DNA of 64,000 nucleotides, taken from assembly GCA_900473415.1 (NCBI GenBank), contig UCLR01000017.1, positions 29,796 through 93,795 on the forward strand, read 5' to 3'. Of the stretch, positions 18,826-28,245 are shown one piece after another (positions within the stretch are counted from its first letter, which is position 1; every line of letters starts with the position of its first letter). Made by a program: the position numbers and the translations under genes. Source of the DNA: Hyphomicrobiales bacterium. GTDB taxonomy: Bacteria > Pseudomonadota > Alphaproteobacteria > Rhizobiales > Beijerinckiaceae. The notes under the pieces are model-generated. The model was given only the letters and a program-made list of their open reading frames with translations, was not told the origin of the DNA and searched no databases.

Positions 18826-20604
18826 ATGGCAGTCGTGACATTTCTGAAGAAGCTGCGTGCCAATGGTACGGCTGCTGCCTTGTCGTTGTTGATGGTGGTG
18901 CCGGTGGCTGCGGCTGCCCAGGGAGCAACGGCTCCCCGCTCCGCCGATTCGCTCGAACCGGCCGATAGCCTCGAAGGCAACTATCTCGCCGCCATCGTCG
19001 CCGGCGCCTCTCGCGATCTCGGCGCGGCCTCGGTCTATCTGCGCGAGGCCGTGCGGGAGGATCCCGGCAACAACGACCTCCTGGAGCGCGCCTTCGTCGC
19101 CTTCCTTGCCGATGGGTCCATGCCCGACGCCTTCCGCGCCGCCGACCGGCTGATCCAGCTGGATCCGAGCAACGGCCTGGCCCAGCTCGTGATCGGCATC
19201 CGCGCCATCAAGCAGAAGAGTTACCAGACGGCGCGCAACCATCTCCAGCGCGGTGGGCGCGGCCGGGCGGCGGACATCACCGCGACGCTGCTCTCGGCCT
19301 GGTCCTATCTCGGCTCCGGCAACTCCAAGCGTGCCGTCGAGACGCTGGAGCGGCTGAAGGGCGAGCCCTCCTACAATCTCTTCCGCGATTACCACGCCGG
19401 TCTGATCCTCGACGCCGCCGGCCGCAAGGCCGAGGCCGAGAAGCGGCTGAAGGCCGCCTTCGATGCCGAGAAGACGACGCTGCGCCTCGTCGACCTCTGG
19501 GCCCGCTTCCAGGCTCGCAACGGCGATTTCGACGCCGCTGCCGCGACCTATGCCGATTTCGACCGCCTGCTGCCCAACCACCCGATCATCCGCGAGGGCA
19601 TGGGGCTGGTGGCGAAGAAGGACGCGCCGCCGCGCCAGATCTCGACCGCCCAGCAGGGCGCGGCCGAGGTGCTCTACGGCCTCGCCAGCGCCGGCAACCG
19701 CCAGGGCGACGAGGCTGCGGCGCTGCTTTATCTGCGCATGGCGATCTATCTCGATCCGGGCCACGACCTCGCGATCCTGACGCTCGGCGACATCCTCGAA
19801 CGGGCCCGCCAGCCGGAAGACGCCGTCGCGGTCTACGACAAGATGCCGGTGTCCTCGCCGCTGCGTCCCAATGCCGAGATCCAGGCCGGTCTGGCGCTGG
19901 AGAACCTCGGCAAGCCCGAGGATGCGGTGAAGCATCTCGACAAGGTCATCGCCGACCGGCCGGACGATGTCGACGCGCTCTCGGCGCTCGGCAACATCTA
20001 TCGCTCGCGCAAGCTCTTCGCCGAGGCGGCGGCCACCTATGACAAGGCGATCGACAAGCTCTCCTCGCCCGGTCGGGCGAACTGGGATCTGTTCTATTTC
20101 CGTGGCATCGCCCGCGAGCGCATCAACCGCTGGCCGGAGGCCGAGGCCGATCTGCGCAAGGCGCTGGAGCTGCTGCCCGATCCGCTCGGGCGCGAGCGCG
20201 CGCTGGTGCTGAACTATCTCGGCTATTCACTGGTCGACAAGCATCTCAAGCTCGACGAGGGTCTCGAGATGCTGCGCCGCGCCGTCGAGCTGAGGCCCCG
20301 CGATGGTTACATCATCGATTCGCTCGGCTGGGCCTATTACCGTCTCGGCCGCTACGACGACGCCTCGCGCGAGATCGAGCGCGCCGCCGAATTGCGCCCG
20401 TCCGATCCGGTCATCAACGACCATCTCGGTGACGTCTACTGGCGCACCGGCCGGCAGCTCGAAGCGAAGTTCCAGTGGAACCACGCCCGCGACCTCAAGC
20501 CGGAGCCGGAAGACCTGTCCAAGATCCTGCGCAAGATCGAGCGCGGGCTGGAGGAGCCCTCGGCCAACGTGACCGAGGAAACCGCCAAGAAGGACGGCGG
20601 CTGA
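18826..20604 (+). CDS. Exported tetratricopeptide-repeat protein
   Basis: This 592-residue protein has an N-terminal signal-like stretch (GTAAALSLLMVVPVAAAAQG, residues about 14-33) and many TPR units, for example in GNNDLLERAFVAFLADG, DVDALSALGNIYRSRKLFAEAA and DSLGWAYYRLGRYDDASREIE. TPR domains serve as docking surfaces; the partner is unknown. A GTG at 18835 has the better spacing (8 bases) to gaggga than the ATG at 18826. It lies 36 bp upstream of ispE on the same strand and may be co-transcribed. Confidence 0.85.
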   Translation: MAVVTFLKKLRANGTAAALSLLMVVPVAAAAQGATAPRSADSLEPADSLEGNYLAAIVAGASRDLGAASVYLREAVREDPGNNDLLERAFVAFLADGSMPDAFRAADRLIQLDPSNGLAQLVIGIRAIKQKSYQTARNHLQRGGRGRAADITATLLSAWSYLGSGNSKRAVETLERLKGEPSYNLFRDYHAGLILDAAGRKAEAEKRLKAAFDAEKTTLRLVDLWARFQARNGDFDAAAATYADFDRLLPNHPIIREGMGLVAKKDAPPRQISTAQQGAAEVLYGLASAGNRQGDEAAALLYLRMAIYLDPGHDLAILTLGDILERARQPEDAVAVYDKMPVSSPLRPNAEIQAGLALENLGKPEDAVKHLDKVIADRPDDVDALSALGNIYRSRKLFAEAAATYDKAIDKLSSPGRANWDLFYFRGIARERINRWPEAEADLRKALELLPDPLGRERALVLNYLGYSLVDKHLKLDEGLEMLRRAVELRPRDGYIIDSLGWAYYRLGRYDDASREIERAAELRPSDPVINDHLGDVYWRTGRQLEAKFQWNHARDLKPEPEDLSKILRKIERGLEEPSANVTEETAKKDGG

Positions 20605-20639
20605 CCTCAGCTGCCTCGCCGGGACAGTCGGGACAGGCC

Positions 20640-21515
20640 GTGGCTCCATCGCTGACAACGCGCGCGCGCGCCAAGGTCAATCTCGACCTGCGCGTGCTGG
20701 GACGGCGCGCGGATGGCTATCACGAGCTCGAAAGCCTGGTCGCCTTCGCCGGCATCGGGGACACGCTGACGCTCGAGCCCGCGGCGCCGGTTGCTCTCTC
20801 CATCTCCGGCCCGTCGGCGGCGGGCCTCGAGACCGATGACGGCAATCTCGTGTTGCGCGCCGCGCGTGCGCTCGAAAAGGCTTGCCCCGGCCTTCGACTG
20901 GGGCGCTTCCATCTCGTCAAGCGGTTGCCGGTGGCGGCAGGGATCGGCGGCGGCTCGGCCGACGCCGCGGCCGCCTTGCGTCTGCTGGCGCGGCTGAACG
21001 GTATCGCGCTCGGCGATCCGGTGCTGCTCGGCGTCGCCGCGCAGGTCGGTGCCGATGTGCCCGTCTGCCTCGATTCGCGCGCCCGGCTGATGGCCGGCAT
21101 TGGTGAGCGCCTCGGCCCGACCTTGCGCCTGCCGCCGCTCTTCGCCGTGCTGGTCAATCCGGGCGTGGCAGTGGAGACGGTCGCGGTCTTCCGTGCGCTG
21201 GGTCTGACACCCGGCCAGAAGCTGGCAGAATCGCGGGGGGAGGGCGAGCACGGTCTCGCTCGGACAGAGGATTTTCTGCCGCGGCTCATCCGCTCGGGGA
21301 ATGATCTGGCCGCGCCGGCCCGGCGCGTCGCCGTCGAGATCGACGAGGTCATGGAGCGGCTGGCGGCGCTGCCCGGCTGCCGGCTCGCCCGCATGTCGGG
21401 TTCCGGCGCGACCTGCTTCGCGCTGTTCGACGATCGCGCCGCGAGCGCCGAGGCGGCGAAGACACTGGCCAGAGCCCGGCCGGGCTGGTGGGTGAAACCG
21501 ACGCTGCTGGGCTGA
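20640..21515 (+). CDS. ispE: 4-diphosphocytidyl-2-C-methyl-D-erythritol kinase
   Basis: This 291-residue GHMP kinase phosphorylates CDP-ME in the MEP isoprenoid pathway. The ATP loop PVAAGIGGGSADA is at about residues 97-109; the N-terminal ARAKVNLDLRV and C-terminal MSGSGATCFALF are also conserved. No ATG is suitably placed; I assign the GTG at 20640 (VAPSLTTRARAKV). It is 36 bp after the TPR gene. The polyprenyl synthase gene, a later user of the same precursors, is convergent just downstream. Confidence 0.95.
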   Translation: MAPSLTTRARAKVNLDLRVLGRRADGYHELESLVAFAGIGDTLTLEPAAPVALSISGPSAAGLETDDGNLVLRAARALEKACPGLRLGRFHLVKRLPVAAGIGGGSADAAAALRLLARLNGIALGDPVLLGVAAQVGADVPVCLDSRARLMAGIGERLGPTLRLPPLFAVLVNPGVAVETVAVFRALGLTPGQKLAESRGEGEHGLARTEDFLPRLIRSGNDLAAPARRVAVEIDEVMERLAALPGCRLARMSGSGATCFALFDDRAASAEAAKTLARARPGWWVKPTLLG

Positions 21516-21524
21516 TGCTCGCCG

Positions 21525-21601
21525 TCATGCTCAGGCTTGACCCGAGCACTCCTGCAGGATGAGGCTGGTTTCCGAGATGCTCGGGTCAAGCCCGAGCATG
21601 A
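21525..21601. repeat. REP-like palindrome (family B, variant with 'tgctcgggctt')
   Basis: tcatgctcaggcttgaccc (from 21525) and the inverted gggtcaagcccgagcatga (to 21601) form a long imperfect stem of about 23 matched pairs around a 29-base centre. It fills the gap between the convergent ispE and polyprenyl synthase genes. A diverged relative is at 61875. Confidence 0.75.
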
Positions 21602-21611
21602 TGCGGTCGCC

Positions 21612-22637
21612 TCAATGCGCCCGCGCCACGCAGAAATCGACTGCCGCGTTGAGCGCCTGCTTCATCGGCGAGGCAGGGAAGAGGCCGAGCGCGTCCTTGG
21701 CCATGTTCGCGTAGTGCTCGGCCCGCGCGATGGTGTCGTCGAGCGCCTTGTGGCGGCGCATGATCGCCTGCGCTTCTTCCAGGTCGCCGTCGCGGATTTC
21801 GCCACCTTGCAAAGTGCGCTTCCAGAAGGCGCGCTCCGCCTCGTCGCCACGGCGGAAGGAGAGCACGACGGGCAGCGTGATCTTGCCCTCGCGGAAATCG
21901 TCGCCGGTGTTCTTGCCGAGCTTGGCCGCAACGCCGCCATAGTCGAGCGCGTCGTCGATGAGCTGGAAGGCGATGCCGAGATTGAGCCCGTAGCTGCGGC
22001 AGGCGGCGGCATTGGCCCTGGAGGAATTGGCGATCACGGGCCCGACCTCGCAGGCGGCGGCGAAGAGCTCGGCCGTCTTGCCGCGGATGACGGCGAGGTA
22101 TTCGTCCTCGGTCGTCTCGGTGTTCTTGGCCACCGAAAGCTGGAAGACCTCACCCTCGGCGATCACCGCTGCCGCGGTGGAGAGGATATCGAGAGCCCTC
22201 AACGAACCGACCTCGACCATCATCTTGAAAGCCTGGCCGAGCAGGAAGTCGCCGACGAGCACGCTCGCCTCATTGCCCCAGAGCATGCGGGCGGCGAGCT
22301 TGCCGCGGCGCATGTCGCTCTGGTCGACGACGTCGTCATGCAGCAGCGTGGCGGTGTGCATGAACTCGACGGAGGCCGCGAGCTTGACGTGGCCCTCGCC
22401 CTGGTAGCCGCAGAGATTGGCCATGGCGAGCGTCAGCATCGGCCGCAGCCGCTTGCCGCCCGAGGAGATCAGATGGTTCGCGACCTCGGGAATCATCGTC
22501 ACGTCGGAGCCCGTCCGCGACAGGATCATCGCATTGACGCGCTCCATGTCCGCGCGCGTCAGCGCGACGAGCGGCTCGATGCTCGCCTTGCTCGGTTCCC
22601 GTTCCTCAAGGGATAGGACGACACCCACTGGACGCAC
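21612..22637 (-). CDS. ispB: Long-chain polyprenyl diphosphate synthase (ubiquinone side chain)
   Basis: This 341-residue trans-prenyltransferase elongates farnesyl diphosphate to the octa- or decaprenyl chain of ubiquinone. The two Asp-rich motifs DDVVD (101-105) and DDALD (228-232) and GGKRLRP (60-66) are present. Chain length cannot be read with confidence. The frame starts at a GTG (22637, MRPVGVVLSLEE); a second GTG three codons on is equally possible. It is divergent from the DUF2007 gene, a common alphaproteobacterial neighbour. Confidence 0.94.
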   Translation of the reverse strand: MRPVGVVLSLEEREPSKASIEPLVALTRADMERVNAMILSRTGSDVTMIPEVANHLISSGGKRLRPMLTLAMANLCGYQGEGHVKLAASVEFMHTATLLHDDVVDQSDMRRGKLAARMLWGNEASVLVGDFLLGQAFKMMVEVGSLRALDILSTAAAVIAEGEVFQLSVAKNTETTEDEYLAVIRGKTAELFAAACEVGPVIANSSRANAAACRSYGLNLGIAFQLIDDALDYGGVAAKLGKNTGDDFREGKITLPVVLSFRRGDEAERAFWKRTLQGGEIRDGDLEEAQAIMRRHKALDDTIARAEHYANMAKDALGLFPASPMKQALNAAVDFCVARAH

Positions 22638-22799
22638 TCCGGGTCAGACTCGCGCGCCGGAGCGGCGCACGTCGAAGAGCCATGCCACAATCCCAGCATC
22701 GGGCGCCAGCCCCCGCGGAGCGCCGTGACGCCGCATCACCGCTCGCACCGCCGCAGGCGCCACTTGCGTGAAGGAGCTCGCTTCGGCATCCATGGGCCG

Positions 22800-23024
22800 A
22801 TGCATGAGCTCATGCGCACCAACGATCTCATCCTGCTTGGAGCGGTCGAGGCCCTGCTGGCTTCGGCCAACCTCGATTGCCTGATCGCCGACCAGCATAT
22901 CAGCGCATTGGAGGGCATGATCGGCGCCTTTCCACGCCGGCTGCTGGTGCGCGAGGCAGACAAGCGTCGTGCTCGCGCGCTCTTGATCGAGGCGGGCTAC
23001 GGCGCCGAGCTGCGCGATGAGTGA
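22800..23024 (+). CDS. DUF2007 protein
   Basis: This 74-residue protein (MHELMRTNDLILLGAVEALL) matches the DUF2007 group, small proteins that often precede a methyltransferase gene in alphaproteobacteria. The fold is predicted to be ferredoxin-like. LLVREADKRRARALLIEAG near the end is the recognisable core. Its stop overlaps the next gene's start by 8 bp, so the two are surely translated together. The molecular role is unknown. Confidence 0.82.
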   Translation: MHELMRTNDLILLGAVEALLASANLDCLIADQHISALEGMIGAFPRRLLVREADKRRARALLIEAGYGAELRDE

Positions 23025-23781
23025 GACGCAGCTTCCTGCGGGACTCGGCGAGATCGTCGAGGACCGGCTGTTGGACGGGCGGCTCATCCTGCGCCAGCCG
23101 AGGAAGGGACACCGCGCCGGCAGCGATGCGATCCTGCTCGCCGCCGCGCTGCCACCGCTCGGCGCGGGCGCGTTGCTCGACATGGGCGCGGGCGTCGGGA
23201 CGGTCGGCCTGGCCGCGGCGCTGGCGCAGCCGGAGCTTCGCGCCACGCTGCTGGAACGCGACCCAGAGCTTGCCGAGCTGGCGGCGCAGAACGCCGCGCT
23301 CAACGGCATGGCCGAGCGCGTCGACGTCGTCGCGGCCGATGTCACGGCGCTGGCTTCAGCACTCGGCCTGAAGCCCGCTTCCTTTGATGCGGTCGCGATG
23401 AATCCGCCGTTCTATCCCCCGGGCGGCACCCGGGCATCGCCTACGCCCAATCGCAAGGCGGCCCATGTCGCGGAAGGCAGCCTCGCGCCCTGGTTCAAGA
23501 CGGCACGGGGCCTGCTCAAGCCTGGCGGTCTGCTCGCGATCATCCATCGCGCCGAAGCGCTGCCCGAGCTGCTGGGCGATCTCGGTTCAAGTTTCGGCGG
23601 CCTCACGATCCGGCCGATCCACGGCTTCGCCGACAGGCCTGCGATTCGCGTTATCGTCACGGCGGTGGCGAACAGCAGAAAGCCGGCAGAGCTGCTGCCG
23701 GCTTTCGTGATCAACGGGCCCGATGGTCGACTGACGCCCGTAAGCGACGCCGTGCATCGCGGCCGCGCCCTTCTGGACTAG
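23017..23781 (+). CDS. SAM-dependent methyltransferase, TrmN6-like
   Basis: This 254-residue class I methyltransferase resembles TrmN6/YfiC, which methylates N6 of A37 in tRNA1(Val). The SAM site DMGAGVGTVGLA is at about residues 54-65 and the catalytic MNPPFYPPGG at about 128-137; NPPFY is the amino-methylating motif. The substrate is inferred from family only. It overlaps the DUF2007 gene and ends one base before the stop of a convergent gene. Confidence 0.88.
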   Translation: MSETQLPAGLGEIVEDRLLDGRLILRQPRKGHRAGSDAILLAAALPPLGAGALLDMGAGVGTVGLAAALAQPELRATLLERDPELAELAAQNAALNGMAERVDVVAADVTALASALGLKPASFDAVAMNPPFYPPGGTRASPTPNRKAAHVAEGSLAPWFKTARGLLKPGGLLAIIHRAEALPELLGDLGSSFGGLTIRPIHGFADRPAIRVIVTAVANSRKPAELLPAFVINGPDGRLTPVSDAVHRGRALLD

Positions 23782-23782
23782 C

Positions 23783-24097
23783 TCACCAATAGGGGCGCGG
23801 GCCATAGAAGGCGGGCGGCCCGTAATAGGGGCGCGGGCCATAATAGGCGGGTGGGCCATAGAAACGCGGGCCATAGTAGCGCCGCGGACCATAATAGCGC
23901 GGCCCGTAATAGCGACGCGGCCCGTAGTAGCGGCGGGGGCCGTAGTAATACGCCTGCTGGAGCAGTCCGCCGCCGTCGACGGTGGTTGCGGGCAGCGGCG
24001 CGGCTGCGACCGGGGCCGCAGCCGCAGGAGCAGCACTCAGGGCAGCGGCACCCAGCGCTCCAGCCGTGAGTGCGGAAAGAAGCATCGACCGGACCAT
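23783..24097 (-). CDS. Exported YYGPRR-repeat protein 1
   Basis: This 104-residue protein starts with a signal-like stretch (MVRSMLLSALTAGALGAAALSAAPAAAA). From about residue 49 it is almost entirely Tyr-Gly-Pro-Arg units (YYGPRR, FYGPPAYYGP) to the end. The start at 24097 has GGAGG five bases upstream; an ATG four codons earlier is less likely. It is the most repeat-rich of three tandem minus-strand paralogues. No enzyme domain is visible; a cell-wall, adhesive or metal-binding role would be guessing. The DNA of the repeat part is also periodic. Confidence 0.72.
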   Translation of the reverse strand: MVRSMLLSALTAGALGAAALSAAPAAAAPVAAAPLPATTVDGGGLLQQAYYYGPRRYYGPRRYYGPRYYGPRRYYGPRFYGPPAYYGPRPYYGPPAFYGPRPYW

Positions 24098-24175
24098 GAC
24101 ATCCTCCATGAGACTGCGTCGGCGGCCTGTGCCGTCGAACGAACTCCCCCCTGGATCGAAAGCCTCGGCCTTCGA

Positions 24176-24207
24176 GGCTGAACGGCATGCAAGCGCGCCG
24201 TTCAGCC
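24176..24207 (-). terminator. 3' hairpin after YYGPRR protein 2
   Basis: ggctgaacggc (24176-24186) pairs with gccgttcagcc (24197-24207), a perfect 11-bp stem starting 11 nt after the stop of the 24218 gene. There is no clear T run. The same stem in near-identical form follows the next paralogue at 24583. Confidence 0.6.
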
Positions 24208-24217
24208 TGTCTTCAGA

Positions 24218-24505
24218 TCAGCGACAAACCCGCACGGGCCGGATCACCCAGCGCCAGCCGTTCCAGACCCGACGGTCGGACCAGAAGCAGCGCGGGCCGT
24301 AGTAGCGGCGCGGCCCGTAATAGCGGGGAGGCCCGTAATAGCGGCGCGGGCCGTAATACTGGGCCTGCTCGACGAGGCCTTCGCTCGCCTGCGCGGTCTG
24401 GGTCACAGCGGTGGTGACGGGCGCGGCGGAAGCGGGGGCGGTCATCAGTGCAGCGCCGCCCAGGGCGCCTGCCGCCGCGGCGGCGAGTAGCGTTGTCCTG
24501 AACAT
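24218..24505 (-). CDS. Exported YYGPRR-repeat protein 2
   Basis: This 95-residue protein has a signal-like start (MFRTTLLAAAAAGALGGAALM...ASA) followed by about four YYGPRR/YYGPPR units and a non-repeat tail CFWSDRRVWNGWRWVIRPVRVC. The tail's RRVW-x-W-x-RPVRVCR pattern is shared with the next gene upstream. GGAGAA stands 6 bases before the ATG at 24505. The paralogue arrangement suggests tandem duplication; the function is unknown. Confidence 0.75.
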   Translation of the reverse strand: MFRTTLLAAAAAGALGGAALMTAPASAAPVTTAVTQTAQASEGLVEQAQYYGPRRYYGPPRYYGPRRYYGPRCFWSDRRVWNGWRWVIRPVRVCR

Positions 24506-24582
24506 CGAATTCTCCGTAACTGGCGCCACCGGCTTGGCCGATGGCTCACATATCGTCCCTGGGCCTCAGCTTGTGCCCTAGT

Positions 24583-24614
24583 GGCTGAACGGCACGAGAA
24601 TGTGTCGTTCAGCC
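24583..24614 (-). terminator. 3' hairpin after YYGPRR-related protein 3
   Basis: ggctgaacg (24583-24591) pairs with cgttcagcc (24606-24614). The stem and the following cctgtcttcat match the hairpin at 24176, placed 28 nt after the stop of the 24642 gene. It is probably a copied 3' end. Confidence 0.6.
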
Positions 24615-24641
24615 TGTCTTCATATCCGGACTGGGCTGCGC

Positions 24642-24908
24642 TCAGCGGCAGACGCGCACGGGGCGCATGACCCAGCCGCGCGGGGTCCAGACGCGGCGAT
24701 GCGTCACGACGCAGCGCGGGCGATAGACCGGGCGGCCGTAGTGAGGCCCACGGCGGTAATACTGGGCGTCCTGCACGAGGCCGATGTCGGCGCCGGTGGC
24801 CAGCGCGGGGGCTGCGGCGAATGGGGCGGCAGAGGCGGGGGAACCACTCATGGCGGCGCCGAGCAGGGCAGCGGCACCGAAGGCAGCGGCAGCGATACGG
24901 TTCGTCAC
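24642..24908 (-). CDS. Exported YYGPRR-related protein 3
   Basis: This 88-residue protein has a signal-like N terminus (AAAFGAAALLGAAMSGSPASA) and one shortened repeat region (QYYRRGPHYGRPVYRP). Its Cys-containing tail CVVTHRRVWTPRGWVMRPVRVC matches that of protein 2, so it is the least repetitive member and possibly the ancestral form. Two Cys residues in the tail could form a disulfide. It is the promoter-proximal gene of the three; the 24909-25109 gap upstream shows no other gene. Confidence 0.74.
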   Translation of the reverse strand: MTNRIAAAAFGAAALLGAAMSGSPASAAPFAAAPALATGADIGLVQDAQYYRRGPHYGRPVYRPRCVVTHRRVWTPRGWVMRPVRVCR

Positions 24909-25109
24909 TTAAGCATACTCCTTGTAGGCTCGCCGTTGGCCCGGCCTCGAATGCTCGCCCCGAACATTGCCGACCCATACGGTTGTTTCGTCGATATCAG
25001 ACCGGATATGAACGGAATCTGTCCGGCCACGGTTCCGGCCCGCGCTTGACCCTGGCCGGCGTGAACCCTAATCACCGGCATTCCTCAATGATCGGAAGGT
25101 CGCCGGCTC

Positions 25110-26069
25110 TTGTCCGCCCTTGCTCCGCTTCCCGCCGCCGCTTCCCCGGCCATGGACCCGACACGCTCCTTCCAGGGGCTGCTGCTCACGCTGCAGCGCT
25201 TCTGGGCCGAACGTGGCTGCGTGGTGCTGCAGCCCTACGACATGGAGGTCGGCGCCGGCACCTTCCACCCGGCGACGACGCTGCGCGCGCTCGGGCCGAA
25301 GCCCTGGAAGGCGGCCTATGTCCAGCCGTCGCGCCGGCCCAAGGACGGTCGCTATGGCGAGAACCCCAACCGCCTGCAGCACTATTACCAGTTCCAGGTC
25401 ATCCTGAAGCCGTCTCCGCCGGATCTGCAGCAGCTCTATCTCGACTCGCTCAAGACCATCGGCGTCGATCTCGCGCTCCATGACGTGCGCTTTGTCGAGG
25501 ACGACTGGGAAAGCCCGACGCTTGGCGCCTGGGGCCTCGGCTGGGAATGCTGGTGCGACGGCATGGAGGTGAGCCAGTTCACCTATTTCCAGCAGGTCGC
25601 CGGCGTCGAATGCGCGCCTGTCTCCGGCGAGCTGACCTACGGGCTCGAGCGTCTGGCGATGTATGTCCAGGGCGTCGAGAACGTCTATGACCTCAACTTC
25701 AACGGCCTCGATGGCGAGGACCGCATCAGCTACGGCGACGTCTTCCTGCAGGCCGAGCAGGAATATTCACGGCATAATTTCGAGCACGCCAACACGGCCA
25801 CGCTGTTCCAGCACTTCTCGGACGCCGAGGCCGAATGCAAGGCGCTGCTCGCGGCCGGCGAGGCGCCCGAAGGCGCCAACGGCCCGCAGCACCTCATGTC
25901 GCTTCCAGCCTATGACCAGTGCATCAAGGCGAGCCACATCTTCAACCTGCTCGATGCCCGCGGCGTGATCTCGGTCACCGAGCGGCAGAGCTACATCCTG
26001 CGCGTGCGCGAGCTCGCCAAGGCCTGCGGTGCGGCCTGGCTGAAGACCGCCGGCGGGGGAGCTGCGTGA
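25110..26069 (+). CDS. glyQ: Glycine-tRNA ligase alpha subunit
   Basis: This 319-residue subunit carries the aminoacylation active site of the alpha2beta2 bacterial glycyl-tRNA synthetase. [14 protein letters not shown] and [19 protein letters not shown] are family motifs. The TTG at 25110 has ggaagg 10 bases upstream; the ATG at 25152 (MDPTRSFQG) is the shorter alternative and has no clear ribosome site. Its stop overlaps the glyS start by one base. Confidence 0.97.
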   Translation: MSALAPLPAAASPAMDPTRSFQGLLLTLQRFWAERGCVVLQPYDMEVGAGTFHPATTLRALGPKPWKAAYVQPSRRPKDGRYGENPNRLQHYYQFQVILKPSPPDLQQLYLDSLKTIGVDLALHDVRFVEDDWESPTLGAWGLGWECWCDGMEVSQFTYFQQVAGVECAPVSGELTYGLERLAMYVQGVENVYDLNFNGLDGEDRISYGDVFLQAEQEYSRHNFEHANTATLFQHFSDAEAECKALLAAGEAPEGANGPQHLMSLPAYDQCIKASHIFNLLDARGVISVTERQSYILRVRELAKACGAAWLKTAGGGAA

Positions 26070-28207
26070 TGCCCGATCTTCTGCTCGAACTCTTTTCCGA
26101 GGAAATCCCCGCGCGCATGCAGCGCAAGGCGGCCGACGACCTGAAGAAGCTCGTCACCGACGCGCTGGTCGAACGCGGCCTCGTCTATGAGGGCGCCAAG
26201 GCCTTCGCCACGCCACGCCGTCTCACACTGCATATCGCCGGACTGCCGGTGCGCGGCCGCGACGTGCGCGAGGAGCGTAAAGGTCCGCGGGTCGGCGCGC
26301 CGGATGCTGCTGTCCAGGGCTTCCTGAAGGCCGCGGGGCTGTCTTCGCTCGACCAGGCGACCATCGTCAGCGATCCGAAGAAGGGCGATTCTTACGTCGC
26401 CGTCATCGAGAAGCCGGGGCAGGAGACGCATCTCGCCATCGCCGAGATCGTGCCGGCAGTGATCCGCGCCTTCCCCTGGCCTAAGTCGATGCGCTGGGGC
26501 AAGGCCTCCGCTGCGGGCGCGAGCCTGCGCTGGGTGCGCCCGCTGCATTCGATCCTCTGCACCTTCGGCGCCGAGACGGAGGAGCCCGAAGTCGTGCCCT
26601 TCGAGGTCGACGGCATCGTCTCCGGCAACACCACCTACGGCCACCGCTTCCATGCGCCGGGCCCGATCAAGGTGAAGCGGCTCGACGACTATGTCGCGTC
26701 GCTCGACAAGGCGAAGGTCGTGCTCGATGCCGACCGGCGCAAGGAGATCATCCTCGCCGACGCCAAGGACCTCGCGCTCGCGCAGGGGCTTGAGCTGGTC
26801 GAGGATGAGGGGCTGCTGGAGGAGATTGCCGGCCTCGTCGAATGGCCGGTCGTGCTGATGGGCTCCTTCGAGGAGCGCTTCCTCGATATTCCGGGCGAGG
26901 CGATCCGCGCCACCATCCGTGCCAACCAGAAATGCTTCGTGCTGCGCGATCCGGCGACCGGAAACCTCGCCAACCGCTTTATCCTGGTTTCGAACCTGCT
27001 CGCCAGCGACGGCGGCACGGCGATCACTGCCGGCAACGGCCGTGTCGTGCGCGCGCGCCTCTCCGACGCCGCCTATTTCTGGCAGACTGATCGCGGCTCG
27101 CTGCCCGATCTCGACACCTTCCGAGATAGCGCCGGGAAGCTCGGCCTCGATCTCGCGAAGCCGCTCGACCAGCGCATGGCCAAGCTCGACAAGCTCGGCG
27201 TCGTCTTCCATGCCAAGCTCGGCACACAAGGCGAGCGCGTGCAGCGGATCGCTGCACTGGCCAAGGAACTGGCGCCCATCGTCGGGGCCGACCCGGCGAA
27301 GGCGGAACGCGCCGCCAAGCTCGCCAAGGCCGACCTGCCGACCGAAATGGTTGGCGAGTTCCCTGAACTGCAAGGTCTGATGGGCCGGAAATATGCCGAG
27401 CTGCAGGGCGAGGACGCTTCGGTCGCCGCGGCGGTGGAGGAGCATTACAAGCCGCTCGGCCCCTCCGACCGTGTGCCGGCTGATCCGGTTTCGGTGGCCG
27501 TGGCGCTTGCCGACAAGCTCGACACGCTGGTGGGCTTCTGGACCATCGACGAGAAGCCGACCGGCAGCAAAGACCCCTATGCACTGCGCCGCGCGGCTCT
27601 GGGCGTGATCCGGCTTGTCGTCGAGAATGGGGTGCGGCTTAGGCTGACGCAGGTCGCCAAGGATGCGGACCTTCTCTCCTTCTTCCACGATCGCTTGAAG
27701 GTCATGCTCCGCGACCAGGGCGCGCGGCATGATCTCGTTGATGCCGTGCTGGGCGAGGGCGCGTCGTCGAATGACGACCTCCTGCTCATCACCCGCCGTG
27801 TCGCCGCGCTCGGCCGTTTCCTCGACACCGAGGACGGCACGAACCTGCTCGCGGGCTACAAGCGTGCCGCCAATATCCTCAAGGCCGAGGAGAAGAAGGA
27901 CGGGGAGGGCGCCTTCGCCGGCGCCGCCGATCTCCACCTCATCGCCGATGCCGGGCTGATCGAGGAGAAGGCGCTCGCCGTCGCGCTGGCTCAGGCGACG
28001 CCGAAGGCCGAAGCGGCCGTCGCAGCGGAAGACTATGAGGGCGCCATGGCTGCGCTGGCGGAACTCCGCCCGGCGGTCGATGCCTTCTTCGACAAGGTCA
28101 CGGTGAACGATCCCGATCCGGCCCAGCGCGCCAACCGCCTGAAGCTGCTCAACCAGTTGCGTCAGGCGACGCGTGCTGTCGCTGATTTCGACCGCATCGC
28201 GGGTTGA
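26069..28207 (+). CDS. glyS: Glycine-tRNA ligase beta subunit
   Basis: This 712-residue beta subunit (ATG at 26069, [18 protein letters not shown]) recognises tRNA-Gly and carries HD-type and anticodon-binding regions. The N-terminal [11 protein letters not shown], the middle FPWPKSMRW and the C-terminal [14 protein letters not shown] are conserved. The TGATG junction with glyQ implies coupled translation. A long repeat-filled gap follows. Confidence 0.97.
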   Translation: MPDLLLELFSEEIPARMQRKAADDLKKLVTDALVERGLVYEGAKAFATPRRLTLHIAGLPVRGRDVREERKGPRVGAPDAAVQGFLKAAGLSSLDQATIVSDPKKGDSYVAVIEKPGQETHLAIAEIVPAVIRAFPWPKSMRWGKASAAGASLRWVRPLHSILCTFGAETEEPEVVPFEVDGIVSGNTTYGHRFHAPGPIKVKRLDDYVASLDKAKVVLDADRRKEIILADAKDLALAQGLELVEDEGLLEEIAGLVEWPVVLMGSFEERFLDIPGEAIRATIRANQKCFVLRDPATGNLANRFILVSNLLASDGGTAITAGNGRVVRARLSDAAYFWQTDRGSLPDLDTFRDSAGKLGLDLAKPLDQRMAKLDKLGVVFHAKLGTQGERVQRIAALAKELAPIVGADPAKAERAAKLAKADLPTEMVGEFPELQGLMGRKYAELQGEDASVAAAVEEHYKPLGPSDRVPADPVSVAVALADKLDTLVGFWTIDEKPTGSKDPYALRRAALGVIRLVVENGVRLRLTQVAKDADLLSFFHDRLKVMLRDQGARHDLVDAVLGEGASSNDDLLLITRRVAALGRFLDTEDGTNLLAGYKRAANILKAEEKKDGEGAFAGAADLHLIADAGLIEEKALAVALAQATPKAEAAVAAEDYEGAMAALAELRPAVDAFFDKVTVNDPDPAQRANRLKLLNQLRQATRAVADFDRIAG

Positions 28208-28245
28208 GGTTTGCGCGGATAGCGCGGGATCCCCGCTCCCGCATC

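Noticed and set aside
23800..23950. Regular DNA repeats that could suggest a CRISPR array
   Set aside because: The periodicity comes from Tyr-Gly-Pro-Arg codons in a signal-peptide-bearing gene; units are too short and have no unique spacers.
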